This document shows positions 9,793-20,525 of a stretch of DNA of 64,000 nt, in pieces; position 1 is the first letter of the stretch, and every line of letters begins with the position of its first letter. Under the pieces are notes generated by a model that searched no databases, was not told the DNA's origin, and saw only the letters and a program-made list of their open reading frames with translations. This DNA is from Liopterus haemorrhoidalis (lineage: Eukaryota > Arthropoda > Insecta > Coleoptera > Dytiscidae). The stretch spans positions 178,624,071-178,688,070 of the forward strand of contig OZ020611.1 in the NCBI GenBank assembly GCA_963971575.1, in the 5' to 3' direction. A program made the translations under genes and the position numbers.

Positions 9793-10919
9793 CGGCTGCA
9801 TTTTGCAAAAACACAGTAATTGTTCTTAACCACATTCGTCAGAAAAAAGGAATTTGTAAAAAATATCAGCCTTTCGAACAGGAGTATCTGAGGCCTATGA
9901 ATTTCCGATAGTATATCTTACTTTCCCTTGGCTTTCTTTTCATGATAACTCCAACAGATTAGCATAGAAAAAACATAGATCGGCAGCATGATACATTGTT
10001 TTTAATGGGGATATTTAGAATTGTATGAGGTACCACACGAACAAAACCACAGCATTAGCCTTTACTGTGTTTTAAAGTGGTAATATAATTAGGAATTAAA
10101 ATAAGATTACTAGAAAAAAACAAATGATATGCTTTTACTGTGTTTGGAAATGGTGTTTTTTCCGAAAATATAATGATGAGACTTTGTTAAAAAAGAAACA
10201 CACACTTTAATTGTCGAAAAAGCTTTTATTTGTATCAAAAACAAACACAGATTAATAACAAAAACCTGCCCAAAACCATTAGAATACTGTTAGAATTAAT
10301 AGATTTATAGAACATTTTTCTGCAAATGTTCAAATAATTGATGTGAACAAAAAATAACAATAATCGAACAATAAAATATTCAGATAAACTTGTAAGAAAA
10401 TGTAAATAATATTTAACACTGCTAAATTAGCAGTGCTAATATAAATGGCAAAAAGGACCTGACTCAATATAAACTTTGTTCTTGCACTAAACACAGACAT
10501 AACGGTAGATTTTTAACTGCACAAGTCGCAATAACATAACACAACTACTACACCAGCAAATTATAAAATCATCTATCTAACTTGTTCAAACATGTTATAT
10601 CAAGTTCAGACATTAAGACGCGGTAAGTTGAGGATCAATAATAAACACAGTAATTACAAATACCACACAAAAACACAGTATCACCGTAGCAGATACTGTG
10701 TTTTTCCTTGGCCATTGTCTTATGCTGTGTTTTAAACTGGTTACTCTGTTCCATGAAATGCAGTTACTGTGTTGCTACATATGCCTAACTTCTGATTGGG
10801 AGCTCCGATTAAAAAAAAAATTATATTAAAAGGCGCGGAAGAACACAGCAAGTTCAATGTTGTCCTAAACTAATTTTTCACAAAAATGTCAATTACTGTG
10901 TTTTTGCAAAATGCAGCCG
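9793..10919. mobile_element. non-autonomous DNA element with ACTGTGTTT motifs
   Basis: The ends are inverted: CGGCTGCATTTTGCAAAAAC at 9793 and the same on the minus strand from 10919, matching for about 30 bp through ACACAGTAATTG. At least five more copies of (T)ACTGTGTTT or its complement lie inside (about 10061, 10135, 10645-10700, 10725, 10767), a pattern typical of subterminal transposase-binding sites. It has no ORF. The target duplication is unclear. Confidence 0.65.
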
Positions 10920-10934
10920 CAGTAGTTCCAAAGT

Positions 10935-11655
10935 TATTAGGTTGATACAAAAGTTCGTCCCGCTTTTTTGACAAATATTGAACAAACATTTTATTTACTA
11001 AAAGTTACATTTAATCAATATAGTATGTGCCGTACCAGAAGAGACAGAATTAGGAACTAAGTATTCAGAGAAAAACTGAAAACAAAACCAGTAGGATCAA
11101 GCATACAGGAGGGGCAGCTAAGGTGGCTTGGACATGTGATGAGAATGGGAGAAGAAAGAATAGCTCGTAAAGCTTACGAAGCAAAACTGCCGTCCAAAAG
11201 AACAGTCGGAAGACCAAGAAAAACATGGCAAGCAGAAGTCAAACAAGCAACGGAAGAGAGGGGTATCAAGTGGGACGAAGTGAAATTCCTTGCGCAGGGC
11301 AGGACGGGGTGCAAAAACATCTGGAAAACAATTCAGAAACGCGAACGGATCAATCTTAAAGAAAACTCTAACTCGCACAAGCCTCACACCGAAAGGTAGA
11401 GAGGCTAAGAATTAAGTAAGTAAGTAAGTATGTGCCGTTCTGTTCGATGAGTTTTCTCCATCTCTCTGGTAGCTGCATAATCCCGCGCTCGTAGAAGTTC
11501 TAGTTATTGGCCAAAGAACTGATTCAGATAATATTTCAAGTAATATCTAAGCTGTTTTGAAGCGATCTAAGTAAATGGTAGTCGGAGGGTGCAAGGTCGG
11601 GTGAATATGGTAGATGAACCAAAACATCCCAGCCAAGCTGTTTGACTCAGTTAGC
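10935..11655 (-). pseudogene. mariner element, C-terminal half, split by a LINE tail
   Basis: The right end on the minus strand finishes in a mariner-like terminal repeat (plus strand TTAGGTTGATACAAAAGTTC). Reading the minus strand, about 11650-11585 gives WDVLVHLPYSPDLAPSDYHL, the block with the third catalytic Asp of DD34D mariners. About 11500-11430 then 11033-11010 gives YERGIMQLPERWRKLIEQNG and a stop, the usual C-terminus. The coding sequence is interrupted by 11034-11426. The N-terminal half and the other TIR are not present, so it is a truncated copy. Confidence 0.75.
11034..11426 (+). pseudogene. LINE 3'-terminal fragment with 12-bp target duplication
   Basis: The frame reads QLRWLGHVMRMGEERIARKA then GRPRKTWQAEVKQATEERGI, the conserved C-terminal end of many insect LINEs, stopping at 11397-11399. 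A TAAG repeat tail follows to 11426. The same 12 bases, AGTATGTGCCGT, occur at 11022-11033 and 11427-11438, a clean target-site duplication. It is a short 5'-truncated insertion inside the mariner. The clade is not resolved. Confidence 0.85.
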
Positions 11656-12722
11656 TTTTTTTGACTGGATTTGTTCTGTAATAGACATAAAATACCTTAC
11701 TGTGGCAAATGTAGTGTTTCGCCACGTATATGTTGTTTTTCGTGTGAGAAGTACGTCATTTATTTTGGCGTTGTTTTTGTAACGCTGCCATGTAAGCGTG
11801 CAATAATCTATTCAGTGCAATAAAGACTTTAATGCAAGTGATATTACGTACTTCTAATACGTGCAACATAACTTTTTTTTGACAGTTGTAGAAAATAATA
11901 ATTTTCTTACGTTTTTAATATTATAATTTAGTTTAATAAAAAATATTGTGTGATCTTGTAAGAAAAATATGTTTAACACTCTCGAGTAATTGGTTAAGAC
12001 TCGCCTTGTGCCAGTCAAATTTTCACTCTCGTGTTTTAAACTAGCATTTCGCGCACCTATGAGACAAATAACTATTTTTTTCCACAGTCAAAATATAAAA
12101 TAACTCTGTATCAATAGCACAATTGTAATAAAACAGCTAGAGGTAACGTAAAGGTAAGGTATAAAGTAAACTGTGTTCTGCTGAATCATTTAACCAGAAT
12201 AATTGGGCACTATTATTATAAATAATACAGATAACATGCATTCACGTAATAAATACTCAGTGTCTGACTGTGAATGAAATGTTATTCAGCGATATCTCAA
12301 AGTTACGACTAGCGAGCATGTTTTAAATAAGAAACTGTTAAAACATATATCTGATGTCAAGAAAATGGTGTTAACACATAATTAATAGTCTTTTCATGTC
12401 ATCCGCCATTCAAGTTTATAAAGGAGACGGCATTGCTCCCCATAAAAGGAGATATTGAAACATTTACAGAAATGTACAAAAATATTCCAAAACATGTTGG
12501 TAATTTGTATTTTGTTGGAATTAATTTGTTCTCTTAATAAAAACACGATGTTGATTTAGAAATCAGTTTTAAAAATTTACGTAAGGAATTTTTTTTATCT
12601 AGTGAATATACAATTTAAATATCCCAAGATTTTTTCTTGGGTACAGCTCAAAAGACATTTTTTTTTCTTTTCTTAAGAGGGCTCAGAAGGATTTTTTGTC
12701 GGGCATAAGTGGAATCAGACAT
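11656..12722. other. unannotated stretch; possible LTR-like piece
   Basis: Mostly AT-rich without coding signal. Positions 11731-11868 start TGTTG, end CAACA and contain AATAAAG, as a short solo LTR would, but no matching 5-bp duplication is seen. Nothing else was recognised. Confidence 0.3.
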
Positions 12723-13036
12723 ATACAGAGCTATAGGAACGGGTTAGCATCGGGGCACTTGCCAGGGGTGCGAGGTTTGAGGAGGGGCGCACGGTTTGGC
12801 GAGGGGCGCCATTGTGTATACTTGGTCAAGATCGGTCAAGAGGTGAGGATCTTTTTTTGTTCATCACTTGGATTTGGGAGGGGAGGACCTTTCTTTTTGT
12901 GTTCATCACTTGGATTTGGGAGGTGAGGATTTTCTTTTTTTGCTCATCACTTGGACTTGAGATGTGCGGAGCTTTTTTTTGGTTTAATCAATTTACTTTA
13001 TTTGCCAAGGGCGCCAAAAACATTGCTACGGCTCTA
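12723..13036. mobile_element. hAT-like MITE with internal minisatellite
   Basis: Ends resemble the MITE at 31981-32175 in inverse orientation: CAGAGCTATAGGAACGGG at the left, and a right end whose complement is TAGAGCCGTAGCAA. It shares internal blocks such as TTTGCCAAGGGCGCC and GAGGGGCGCCATTG. No target duplication was found. Positions 12840-12975 are expanded into about three copies of a 40-50-bp unit. Confidence 0.5.
12840..12975 (+). repeat. minisatellite, about 3 copies
   Basis: The unit GTGAGGATCTTTTTTTGTTC followed by ATCACTTGGATTTGGGAG repeats about three times with substitutions and length changes. Similar single units occur near 52100-52150 and 53590-53660. Confidence 0.6.
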
Positions 13037-13904
13037 CGTGCAATTGCAAGAAAACGTGTCCCTTAAAAGTGTGTTTTTTGAGTGCTTAGATGGGAAGTCC
13101 AGCTCGTGAGCAATTCTAGTAACTTTTACCGATTAAGTGAGGCGTTTGATCATTTTGTTTAGGAAAACCCACTTCAAACGTTATAAAATAAAAAAAAGCA
13201 CCTAACAACTTAGAAAAATGAAAATTCCATTTGGTTCCGCTTAAAGGTGTGGAATAGCCATTACCCCTCTCAAATGTTTCCTGCCCCCCAATAGTAAAAA
13301 ATATCGCCACCACTGCTCTGAACTTATACAATATGTCTTCATAGGCATAGTTTTTCAATGTAAAATCTTTTAAATTTATTTTTATCATTGACTTCTAAAA
13401 AACAAAATAAATAAATAAATTGCATTAATCGCCAACGATAATGGTTAAAAAAATGCAACGAAATTAATTAACCTGTGTCATTAAAAAAATATCTACATCG
13501 ACTCAACCACTTAGCACAGCTTTTTACTTTGATTTGTGGACACATTTCAAAACAGTTACTTGTTTGGACAATTGTACCACGATCATATTCGCTATTTTAA
13601 GGAAGCAATATAAACACAATATTTAATTAAACACATGAGAATATATTTGCCGTGTGATATGAATATTTTTAATATATTTTTTAGAAATATATTAAATTTC
13701 TTAGAAATACTTAATTTGTCCGTTCACAATTCATTAATAATTATTTTAAGCTTTTGTTACATAAAATAGTCAAAACCCTCAATAAATCGCTAAAATTTAC
13801 TACATTTCAATTTCAGAAAAAGTAAGTCAATAAGCATAAAAATAAAAGTAAAGTTGGCACGCCTGAAAACGCATCGATACGTCAAACAAAGTAGGACTGT
13901 AGAT
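13037..13904. other. unannotated; hAT-type end near 13260-13313
   Basis: The complement of 13290-13313 begins CAGTGGTGGCGATA, like the end of hAT MITEs. No partner end was found. The rest is AT-rich without recognisable content. Confidence 0.3.
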
Positions 13905-14610
13905 AGTTTCAAAAGTATTGTTGGATGTCGGATAGCATTGAAAGTTTGAAGGGAGTATTGTGTTAAGTCCGTTCTACATTATACTTCTTTCAATACTTTT
14001 TACAATACTATCCAACTCTGACGTCATTTCAACTTTTGATACTACAGAATATAGTGGGGGAAAAAAATAAGAGACAACGATGCCTTCCATATTTTATTAC
14101 TTTGTCATACTCTTCAGTGCCAACTTAAAAAATTTTAGGTTCAGGTGACAGACAACAGTTTGGTATTAGAACTAATTCTAGTATCCAATTTATAAATTTT
14201 GTTTAATTGTGCTAAGTTTATATTTAATTATATGTTCTAAATAAACTTCTTATCAACTTAATAAACTTCTAAAATTTAAGTTGTAAACAAAAACTAAAAA
14301 GTTGGTAGTTGGTACGACTGAGAAGTATACAACTGTCATTAAAAAATTTGACCGGAGGTAGTTTTGAAAATAGTGTAGTTTGTAGTGTAGCATCGAAAGT
14401 TGGAAGGTAGTATTGTGTTTCACATTATACTTTAAACGTCAGTACTACGCAAAAAATGTGTAGTGCTATGCAAAAAATCTGTAGTGCTAGGCAAAAAATC
14501 TGTAGTGTTACGCAAAAAAGTATAATGTAGAACGAACTTTACACATTACGTCAATACTACGTAAAAAATCCGTAGTGCTTAGGAGGAATGAGTATTGAGA
14601 ACAGACTTAA
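13905..14610. repeat. repeat family C (GTTCTACATTATACTT), two clusters
   Basis: Blocks such as CCGTTCTACATTATACTTC (about 13970) and its complement TATAATGTAGAACG (about 14521) recur, along with TAGTATTGTGTT and GAAAGTTGGAAGG blocks seen twice (13940-13965 and 14390-14420). Related ends occur at 34051-34563 and 36003-36085. It appears to be nested or rearranged MITEs. Confidence 0.5.
14441..14524 (+). repeat. 21-bp tandem repeat, 4 copies
   Basis: Four consecutive 21-bp units of the form AGTGCTAGGCAAAAAATCTG T start at 14441, 14462, 14483 and 14504. A degenerate further unit is near 14553. It lies inside repeat family C. Confidence 0.85.
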
Positions 14611-15045
14611 TATATTTTCAAGAATAAGTTGAACAAATGCAAGAACGTATTGTAGCATCTTGAACGTATTGTATCATCTTGAACGTATCACGAAAATGCC
14701 CTCTAGTACTAACATTTCCACTATTCCTACAGTATTGTACTTCTCATTTTCATATTCATATAAAATAGTAGATATTTAACATAAAACAGAATCCAATTTC
14801 ATTCAATTCACGAAATCCCACTCTCCGAGATGTGGAAAGGAAAATACTTTTACATTTTGCACCCAAAAAAGAAAAACCTGTTCCATTTCTGACTGCAGTA
14901 CAGCAGATAAGGAACACGCTCTAGGTAATAAGAATGCTAGTAATACTGCAAACGATTTATCTTATCTATATAAAGCAGGGATGCGCAAATAGAAGACTAC
15001 ATATCATTTTGGAGATATGTTTGATAAAAAATATTGATCATTTAT
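14611..15045. other. unannotated stretch
   Basis: Contains two short direct copies of CTTGAACGTAT (14661 and 14679). Nothing else was recognised. Confidence 0.3.
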
Positions 15046-15186
15046 GGCTGGTTGCTTAAGGACGAGCTAAATGTTTTATCTCCAGTTATCCTTAACTCAA
15101 GTTAAAATATGTTTATGTACGTAGCTTTGTCTTGAGTTAGTTATAACTTGAGTTAAAACACTTAACTCGTCCTTTATCAGCTGGCC
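15046..15186. mobile_element. 141-bp foldback MITE
   Basis: Ends GGCTGGTTGCTTAAGGACGA and, inverted from 15186, GGCCAGCTGATAAAGGACGA pair across most of the unit. Inside are repeated TAACTCAAGTTA/ACTTGAGTTA words. A fragment of the same family is at 53350-53425. Confidence 0.65.
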
Positions 15187-15809
15187 ATTAAGCCTCGTGT
15201 CCACTTGAAAACAAGTTGCGATAGTTCTTGCAGATATTGTTTGATCGCCTGTCTGCTCAATCTTCAGATTTTACGCGAATTTACTCTAAAACTACTATTT
15301 TGCGTATTAACGTCTACTCAGCATTTATTACCAAAATGCCCGTTCAGAAAACTTATACTGGCTGCAGTTGTGACTAATATCCCAGGATAGTATATCTTCT
15401 TGAACATCTGCATTTTAGAATTTTTTTGAAGACTGTTTATTTTTCACAAGACATTTTGTACCGTTAGGTATACCATAAACATGAGTCATTCTCTAGATAT
15501 GCAGCCTGAGTGGTAACTACCCTTGAAGCCGATTTGGAACCTTTACATTTCACTAACAAAATATCAGTTCAGTAACAGCATTCATACAGCAAGCAACATC
15601 ATTTTCGCGTAATTCTAAATTCTAGATTTTCGGGCTAATTATCACTCAGACATTCTTTCATAGTGTATTTTAATTTATATTTATGTTGGAGGTGCACCAT
15701 TTATCACTATAATTATTAAATGAATAATATTTCTTGGACTTAATAAGTGCTTTTGTAAGAAAGTGCGCACATTATTATCCCGAACAGTATATGAATACAC
15801 ACAAAGTGG
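15187..15809. other. unannotated stretch
   Basis: Short open frames only. No motif, repeat or terminal inverted repeat was recognised. Confidence 0.3.
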
Positions 15810-16440
15810 CAAAACCCAACGGCGTAGGCAGTGGATTCGCTTTCTTCTGTGCTCAGGCTACTTTTTATTTTCCCCGACGTTGGGAAAGTTGATTTTTCAC
15901 GATTTTTTTTCGGTCGCATTAGGGGATGAAACGGAGAATTTTTACCCTCAAGGATAAAAAACCAATTTTTCGGATTTTACCTGCCGCATAATGGTGGTAA
16001 CACAAGGCGTTGCTAAAGTCCCAGGTTCGATTCATGTGTTCGATTCTGTGCAGGCATGGAATATTCATTACGAAAAAATTAGAATTGTCCTGGCTAATTG
16101 CTTTAGTAGCAAAGACTATAAACATGAAATTTAAAATAAAAAAAAAGGTTTCTGAAAAATAAGCGATTGTTAAGAGGGTGCAATTGGCAAGATCTGTGTT
16201 CAGGGATAGCAGGAAGGCCGTCGAAGGTTAAAAAATACTTTTTTCCGGATTTTCACTACCGCTAAAGGGTAGTTTTGAATTTTCTGGGAGATGCGATCTT
16301 CACCATATATCTCTTTTTAGTAGGAGTAACGTATAAAATCTACCCCCAGGGATGGCGTAGATTCCGCCGAAGGTGGCTAACCACATTTTTTCCGAATTCT
16401 CACTATCGCTATTTTTTCTGGCTTTCAAGGTATTATATTT
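15810..16440 (+). repeat. satellite-like array, about 147-bp period, split by a SINE
   Basis: Units carry AGGGATGGCGTAGATTCCGC or AGGGATAGCAGGAAGGCCGT, then TTTTTCCGGATTTTCACTA. Two clear starts are at about 16202 and 16349 (147 bp apart). A more diverged unit before 15980 ends with TTTTTCGGATTTTAC. A SINE separates the first from the others. Confidence 0.55.
15980..16140 (+). repeat. SINE family B copy (plus)
   Basis: Head GCATAATGGTGGTAACAC, B box CAGGTTCGATTC, then CAGGCATGGAATATTC, the tail AGAATTGTCCTGGCTAATTG and a poly(A)-like end at about 16136-16147. It shares its order with the minus-strand copy at 6788-6930. Confidence 0.75.
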
Positions 16441-17995
16441 TTGCAATATTTTTCATGCCGATGGATTTTTGGAAAATAAACTGCATATGTAGAAGAGATA
16501 GTGGTTCGTACCATGAATAAATTTTGTAATTGGGGTAGGCTATGTTACGGGCTATCCTAGCCGAAACACAGCGCTTTAAAATCTAGTTAAACGATAACCT
16601 ACCTTCGTACGGAAAACTTATTCTAAGCTTATAAAAGGATACAGTATGGGGTAATTTTGTGCAAAACCAACTGAATAGGTCCTGTCAACCCACTTAGAGG
16701 ACAGCATTTATGACAACAAGCACCACATCTGCATCCGAATGCGAAACATACTAGAGATGTCACTCAATTTTGAGGTTAATTGTTTTTGACATTTCTATTT
16801 AACCTGTTTTGGGATATATACGTCGTGGAAACCTGGAAAGTACAACAGTTAGCGTGCGGAATATGTTTGAATGATACACCTACCTTATATAAAAAAAAAA
16901 AAGAACAAGAAATTATAATCCTCAATAGTAAATAAATTTCTGGGAATATTTGGTCGTAATAGCGCAACTAGACATATGTCTGCACTGACAATGCGCGAGT
17001 GGTAAACCCGGTAGAGGGGTGAGGAAAAAAGTTATAAAACAGCTGGGAAGCCACTTTTTCGCTCTCTTAAACTCCCGAACAGTTGTGTTATCAGAAAAAT
17101 TTGACCAGAAAGAAAAACTAACGGCACGTGCAGTGAAACTTCCATGTATAAGCCTAGAGGAAATTGAAGGCAACACGGAATTCGTTTTTGCGGAGACTGC
17201 TTGGCGTTATACTGTCTTCGTAGGGAAGACACGGAGATATCCGGATGAGAATTTTCTTTTCTGATCAAAAGTTCGGAGTTTAAGAAAACCATTTAAGCCA
17301 CCGACCACGAGGTAAGGTATCACCTTTCTTTTATTTCCGCACGCGAAACTGTTGTATGGTCTCCAGTTTCACTAATTGTATTTTTAACTGTTATTCATAC
17401 AGTGGCGGTACGATAGAGGCAAAAATTTGCACAGTTGTGCCTATTTGGGAGTATATATCGGCTGGAGGAATAATTTCTGAAGTTATCCGAGTATTCAACC
17501 GGTCGCAAAGGAATAAGCATCTTGTAGCGGAACCTTAAAACTACATCACCGTCCAGAGAGTACATAACCTACTTATTGTATCTAGCCGTGGAAACAGGGA
17601 GATTGTTTTTGTCTGCAACTCAGATGAGTACTAATTTATGATATTTGTTTGATGATTTGTAACAAAAATATCTTTATGAGTGTGGCGTATCGGACCTCCG
17701 GGTTGTGTTGAGGCGTAATACGTCCCCGTATAGATGTTTTTGGATACACACTGATAATTTTGGCCATTTTTATGAATGTGTATGTATTGTACTTGTATTT
17801 TGAGTTGAGTGAGCACATGGTGCCACCCCTATTGTGAAGCATATATTTTCTACGTCCTAAGGCCCTAAGCTACAATAAGTTGGACGCGCTGAATCGTGTT
17901 GGGGCGCGTAGTTAGTCAGAGCAGTCTCGCTCAGGGTTGAATTAGTTTATTTAATTGTAGATTCAGTCTGTCAGTAAGTCAACTTTTTTTTTATC
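16441..17995. other. unannotated, GC-richer non-coding stretch
   Basis: About 1.5 kb less AT-rich than its surroundings, with only short open frames (for example 17019-17264, 81 codons) that show no motif or supported splice structure. It could be the 5' part of the structured region that follows. Function unknown. Confidence 0.3.
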
Positions 17996-18564
17996 CCCTT
18001 GATAACTCGAGGTTGTGAATTAGTTCTCAAACACATGGGTTTAACCCCTCTTTGTGAATATTCCCTGGCCGGGTATTCGTGTTAACTGCTTTTTCACGTT
18101 ATCAAGGGTCGGTCTTTGTATTTGATTTGGGTGGATTAACGTTAGCTTCAGTCGGGCAGAACCTCAGCCACAAGCATTTCTTTTTTTTTATTATCATCAT
18201 CGGCCAGGCCTCACCTAATTTTTCTGTAATTTAGTAGTTTGTTTAAAGTTATATTTCCGTAGAGCCGTGTGGGTTGGGGTAGTACGTTAACTTTTTTTTT
18301 CATCTCGGTAGAGATTTTTTTGTGTTAACGTACTACGGGTTTTCAAGGGATTTGAGAGGGTTATTGAGAGTCAGTCTCTTGGCCTCCTTGGATATTTTTA
18401 TCACCGCGACTTCGAGGCCACTAGACTGGCTGGGTTTTCATTAAAGTTAAGGCGAGCTAGAAGTATAGTAAAAATTTAAATCGGGGTTCGAATAAGCGCT
18501 AGCTTCCCGATTCTAAAACTCTTCCGGATTTTTCCTAACGGTATTGCCAACCGGAATACCGTTA
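17996..18564. other. structured non-coding region with three inverted pairs
   Basis: Perfect stems are CCCTTGATAAC (17996-18006) with GTTATCAAGGG (18098-18108), GTAGTACGTTAAC (18279-18291) with its complement at 18324-18336, and TAACGGTATT (18536-18545) with AATACCGTTA (18555-18564). No coding frame spans the region. It could be an LTR or leader of a retroelement; an AATAAA lies near 19152 and TGGCGCC near 19260, but direct LTR copies are not seen. Confidence 0.45.
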
Positions 18565-18921
18565 CCATTTTTCAACGTAATTAATCACAGTGGTATAATA
18601 TTCCTGTGCAAAAGTTCACGCAGCCCTAGGGCAGTTGTAGCATAAGTAATCCAATCACATGTTACTGGGTATTTATACCGCATCAAAAGTAATTCAGTTT
18701 GTCAATTTAAATTGTAATTAATTACCGGTTAAAGATTAAGTTGTTTAATTTCCTTTGGCCACTCGTGAGTACTTAGTTTCTAAAATTTTGGATTTAACTT
18801 AGATATTTTGCTCGTAGATTAAATAATTTATTTTTTGTATTAACTTTGTCGTACTCCGAACTAAAAAGGGAATATTTAACTAGTCATTGATCTTGTAATT
18901 CTTAATATTTTGGTTATAAAA

Positions 18922-19110
18922 TTTTGTTTATTGAGTATTCGCTTTGCGAATAATAATATTTATTTTGTTTATAGATTTTGCGTATTGAGTATTCATTTAG
19001 TGAATAATTTATTTTGTTTATAGATTTTGCGTATTGAGTATTCATTTAGTGAATAATTTATTTTGTTTATAGATTTTGCGTATTCAATATTCGTTTACGA
19101 ATATTATTTA
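18922..19110 (+). repeat. 49-bp tandem array, each unit with a hairpin
   Basis: ATTTTGCGTATTGAG-type units start at about 18922, 18976, 19025 and 19074 (spacings 54, 49, 49). Each unit holds a small inverted repeat whose arms differ between units but still pair: TATTCGC/GCGAATA, TATTCA/TGAATA (twice) and AATATTCGT/ACGAATATT. Confidence 0.8.
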
Positions 19111-20449
19111 TTTTGTTATTAATATTGTTAGTTACTGATTTTTTTATGTTAATAAATCTAGTTATTGAGAATTTTGGTGTTTCTATTACGAGAACTCTAT
19201 TCCTTCCCCTGGGGTTTTATTTTTCTTCCAGAATTTAGGGCAATAGAAGCGAAGTGACTGGCGCCGTATAAATTTTAGGCCGCACATCGACATTGATAAT
19301 TACAGGACCACCCTGCATAGTCAAATCTACCTCTAGACTGGGCTGGCGGCCTTCTACCTTGCCCTGGACAGCTGATAGCCACTGGAGTCACTTCACAGTG
19401 GTTACGGAATTCATATTTTTCCCCATTTAGGTTTTTAGCGGCCGATCAGAGAGCTGAGCGGACGCTGGCGTATGCCAACTATATAACGCTGGAGTCTGGC
19501 CGTAATATACGTTATAGCTAGTGGGATAGTATCTATCCCGGCTGCAAAACCACTATTCTATCCCAACTACTAACGCTAGTACGAAGGCAAGTTTAATCTC
19601 AAGCGTTTACATAATACATGGGATAGTTGTTTAATAAGGATCTTTGGCTTACTAGCAAGCTAGTTACTAGTCCGATTACTAGCCTAATATAATCGAGCCA
19701 TAAGATCCAAAGCAAACGCTTGCTGATCGGAAGCCGGTCGCAAATTTTGCGTTTTCCTGTGCAAGGGACCTCTGACTGTACTTCGTCTTAGCAAAGCCCT
19801 GTGCAACTGAGAGCTGACTGTACTGCATTAGTATAGTGCAAGCGGGAGTGCTAATCCATTGCCCCGGTCGCCAATGCGTTGCGCCAACTTTGGTCAACAG
19901 TGTATAGATTCGGAAGGAGACTATTTTGAATATATAAGTATTTAATTTGAATTAATATTCGAAAAAAGTTCAATTATTTTTGATTTATCGAAGCATTCCC
20001 GTTTATATCTTGGTCTCTTCCGTGTAGTAACTAAACTTCCGTATAGTAGTAATGTGGAGAGTGTAGTGATATGTGTACCCCTGAACAGAGACATTATGCA
20101 ACTCGCGTTATGCGATACATGCGATCTAATACTAGGTATACATCCATGTTAACTTCAGCGCTACATTATCATTGTCATTAATCAGCTGGGACGCAGGATT
20201 AATCTCCATTCAAAACAATACATCGCTTCATTACTCACTTCACTCACTCTCACTACCCTTTCTCTGCTTCAATCACCTAACATATCCACTACATGATCCG
20301 ATCACTATATTAACATTTACAAATAGGTATTTCTCAAAATTAATTAATGGGTATTGTTAAGTATTCTATGGCATATTCAATCATATCATCAGCTTACTAA
20401 TTATAGATGCAAAATGTACTGAGAGAAGATGATATAATTTACGATTGAG
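19111..20449. other. unannotated; inverted end near 19644-19697
   Basis: Contains AATAAATCTAGTTATTG (about 19151), a TGGCGCC near 19260 and several small hairpins (for example GGGATAG/CTATCCC near 19520). The segment 19644-19697 has a complement beginning GGCTCGATTATATTAGGC, resembling 9239. No protein-coding gene was recognised. Confidence 0.35.
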
Positions 20450-20458
20450 AGCAGGGGC

Positions 20459-20525
20459 GTCGCTGACATGTAAAGCGCCCCCCCCCCCCTCAAACTTATT
20501 ATTATTATTATTATTATTTAACTCA
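20459..20525. repeat. hAT-like terminus, C tract and TTA microsatellite
   Basis: CAGGGGCGTCGCTGACA is followed by a C13 tract and about eight TTA repeats (about 20496-20519). CAGGGGCG is a common hAT MITE end. No opposite end was located. Confidence 0.45.

Noticed and set aside
11731..11868. Short solo LTR (TGTTG...CAACA with AATAAAG)
   Set aside because: Flanking bases GTATA and TAACT do not match as a target duplication and no second copy or internal region is present.
14441..14524. CRISPR-like array (21-bp units)
   Set aside because: Units are adjacent with no unique spacers and the setting is a eukaryotic MITE; it is a simple tandem repeat.
17019..17538. Host exons in the 81- and 60-codon open frames
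   Set aside because: No convincing paired splice sites in phase with the known exons and no recognisable protein motif; left as unannotated.
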